A stretch of 5,796 nt of DNA from Myxococcales bacterium (GTDB lineage: Bacteria; Myxococcota; Polyangia; Fen-1088). Below are positions 4,445 through 5,796 of this stretch, one piece after another. The stretch spans positions 1 to 5,796 of the forward strand of contig PMBY01000386.1 of NCBI GenBank assembly GCA_003153875.1, in the 5' to 3' direction. The notes under the pieces are model-generated. The model was given only the letters and a program-made list of their open reading frames with translations, had not been told where the DNA came from and searched no databases. The first letter of the stretch is position 1. Every line of letters begins with the position of its first letter. Made by a program: the position numbers and the translations under genes.

Positions 4445-5500
4445 GTGGAAAACCAGGCGCATCTGATCGAGGCACAGGTTCTGCCCCGCTACCTGGGCCT
4501 GGACGGCGCCCAGGTCACGCCTCTGGGCAGGGGACTGGTCAACCAGACCTACCTGGTCAGCCGGGGCAAGGCGCGCTTTGTGCTGCAGCGGCTGAATCCG
4601 GTCTTCTCCGCCGCCGTCAACGATAATATCGACGCGGTCACGCGGCGGCTGGCCGACCTGGGCATGGCCACGCCGCGCCTGGTTCCGGCCCGAGACGGCC
4701 TCTTGTCGGTCGACCTGGGGGTGCAGGCCGGGTTGTGGCGGCTGCAGACCTACGTCGACGGTGTGTCCTTCGATGCGGTGGCCAGCCTGGGCCAGGCGCG
4801 CGCCGCGGGCGGCCTGGTGGCGCGTTTTCATCGCGCGCTCGACGGGCTGGACCGCGAGTTTGCGGGCATGCGGCCGGGCGTGCACGACACCGCCCTGCAC
4901 ATGGCCAGGTTGCGCGAGGCGCTGGATAGCCGCCGGGATCATCGCCTCTTTCGAGACGTGAACGCCCTGGCCGCAGATTTGTTCGCCGCCGTCGGTGATT
5001 TGCCGCCTTTGCCCAGCCTGCCCCCGTGCGTGTGCCACGGCGATCCCAAGCTGAACAACATCTTGTTTGCCGGTCGTGAGCCGCCCGCGGCCGAGCAGGC
5101 GGTGTGCCTCATCGACCTGGATACGGTGGGACCCATGGCGCTGGCGCATGAGTTGGGGGATGCGTGGCGGTCGTGGTGCAACCGCAGCCCCGAGGACGCG
5201 AGCCAAGCCAAGTTTGACGTGGAAATCTTCCGGGCCTCCTTCGAAGGGTTCCACGATGCCCTGGGCCGAACCCTCGGCGCCGATGAGCGTCGCGCTTGTT
5301 TGCATGGGGTCGAATGGATCAGCCTCGAGTTGGCGGCGCGCTTCGCGGCCGATGCCTTGCTGGAATCGTACTTCGGCTGGGCGCCCGAACGCTACCCCGG
5401 TCGGGGCGAGCACAACCTGGCGCGCGCGCGCGGGCAATGGGCGCTGCACCGGGCGGTCTGTGCGACCCGGGGCGAACGGGCGTGCATCCTAGAAATCTGA
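4445..5500 (+). CDS. NahK-like phosphotransferase (APH/choline kinase fold), probable sugar or amino-sugar kinase
   Basis: 351 aa, cytoplasmic (no signal). Seen: nucleotide-binding loop region LGRGLVNQTYLV (27-38), strand FVLQRLN (45-51), catalytic loop CHGDPKLNNILF (197-208; Asp200 as base, Asn205 for metal) and metal motif LIDLDTVGP (222-230; Asp224/Asp226), followed by HELGDAWRSWCN (235-246). The combination of LQR-(L/I)N, HxDxKLNNILF and IDLDTV is the pattern of N-acetylhexosamine 1-kinase (NahK)-like enzymes, which phosphorylate GlcNAc/GalNAc at C1. Such proteins are often labelled simply phosphotransferase. The exact substrate cannot be read from the sequence. GTG at 4445 is the only plausible start: the stop codon of the preceding gene lies in the same frame 18 nt upstream, and the next Met (res. 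74) is past the nucleotide loop. The Shine-Dalgarno is poor (AGGG only about 3 nt away), which suggests translational coupling or low expression. It converges on the DAHP synthase gene with no gap. Confidence 0.88.
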   Translation: MENQAHLIEAQVLPRYLGLDGAQVTPLGRGLVNQTYLVSRGKARFVLQRLNPVFSAAVNDNIDAVTRRLADLGMATPRLVPARDGLLSVDLGVQAGLWRLQTYVDGVSFDAVASLGQARAAGGLVARFHRALDGLDREFAGMRPGVHDTALHMARLREALDSRRDHRLFRDVNALAADLFAAVGDLPPLPSLPPCVCHGDPKLNNILFAGREPPAAEQAVCLIDLDTVGPMALAHELGDAWRSWCNRSPEDASQAKFDVEIFRASFEGFHDALGRTLGADERRACLHGVEWISLELAARFAADALLESYFGWAPERYPGRGEHNLARARGQWALHRAVCATRGERACILEI

Positions 5501-5796
5501 CTACACGCGCACGCGGCTCAGGCCCTCCATCAAGGCCTTGAACCCCGGGAAGTCCAGACTCTGGTCGCCGTCGGAGAGAGCCTGGTCAGGGTTGGGGTGA
5601 ACCTCGATGCTGATTCCGTGGGCACCGCAGGCGCGCGCGGCCCAGGCCATGGGCGCTACGTAGAGACGCTTGCCGGTGCCGTGGCTGGGATCCACCACGA
5701 TGGGCAGGTGGGTGCGCTCGCGCAGCACCACCACGGCGGACAGATCCAGCGTGTTGCGGGTGGCGCTCTCGAAGGTGCGAATGCCTCGTTCGCACA
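5501..5796 (-). CDS. aroF: 3-deoxy-7-phosphoheptulonate (DAHP) synthase, class I-beta, C-terminal part
   Basis: First enzyme of the shikimate pathway: it condenses phosphoenolpyruvate and erythrose 4-phosphate to DAHP for aromatic amino acid synthesis in the cytoplasm. Seen: the last 97 residues, entering at the window edge with [20 protein letters not shown], then DPSHGTGKR (His codon near 5681-5683), [21 protein letters not shown] (Glu codon 5603-5605) and [11 protein letters not shown] (Asp codon 5570-5572). His, Glu and Asp are the conserved metal ligands of class I-beta enzymes, as known from the Thermotoga maritima enzyme. These blocks match the AroA(G)/AroF type rather than the E. coli AroG type. 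The start, and any N-terminal regulatory domain, lie outside the window. The stop codon (TAG, 5503-5501) directly abuts the stop of the convergent kinase. The gene symbol follows common usage for this class. Confidence 0.95.
   Translation of the reverse strand, partial: CERGIRTFESATRNTLDLSAVVVLRERTHLPIVVDPSHGTGKRLYVAPMAWAARACGAHGISIEVHPNPDQALSDGDQSLDFPGFKALMEGLSRVRV

Noticed and set aside
4436..5449. Minus-strand open frame of 337 codons opposite the kinase
   Set aside because: It is the antisense shadow of a gene with clear APH-fold motifs. The product shows no domain pattern, and its length follows from the scarcity of stops in GC-rich DNA.

Overview
This 5.8 kb window is GC-rich chromosomal DNA from a Gram-negative bacterium. 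The best guess is a myxobacterium or related former deltaproteobacterium. The reasons are the strong G/C third-position bias, an outer-membrane-type lipoprotein, a periplasmic repeat/beta-barrel protein with an Ala/Ser-rich linker, a DxDGDG metal-binding loop, and a sigma-54-type promoter. No marker gene settles the taxon. No mobile element, CRISPR array, rRNA or tRNA was seen.

Layout from left to right. (1) The left edge holds the N-terminal third of an AmpG-type muropeptide permease on the minus strand. (2) A 225-bp divergent region follows. It carries a near-consensus sigma-54 promoter (TGGCAC-N8-GCA) and, about 75 bp upstream of the predicted start site, an imperfect 20-bp palindrome that could be an activator site. 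(3) This promoter points at a tiny secreted Lys/Ala/Pro-rich protein (80 aa) with (GKK)3 repeats. (4) A 366-bp intergenic region is crowded with inverted repeats: a probable terminator, a 14-bp stem, an imperfect palindrome of about 135 bp, and an 8-bp stem. (5) Next comes a lipoprotein with a ComEC/Rec2-like metallo-beta-lactamase domain and a C-terminal DxDGDG loop. (6) A 71-bp gap with a weak promoter and a stem-loop covering the Shine-Dalgarno leads into a 616-aa exported protein: TPR-like helices, low-complexity linker, Ig-like domain and outer-membrane beta-barrel. (7) Eighteen bases later a NahK-like sugar phosphotransferase starts at GTG, probably in the same operon. (8) The right edge holds the C-terminal 97 residues of a class I-beta DAHP synthase on the minus strand. 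Its stop codon directly abuts the stop codon of the kinase.

The shared theme is the cell envelope: muropeptide uptake, a polycationic secreted peptide, a surface or periplasmic metallohydrolase and an outer-membrane barrel. No gene order here proves that they form one system. The most unusual elements are the sigma-54-driven micro-protein, the hairpin-dense intergenic region, and the lipoprotein form of the ComEC hydrolase domain.
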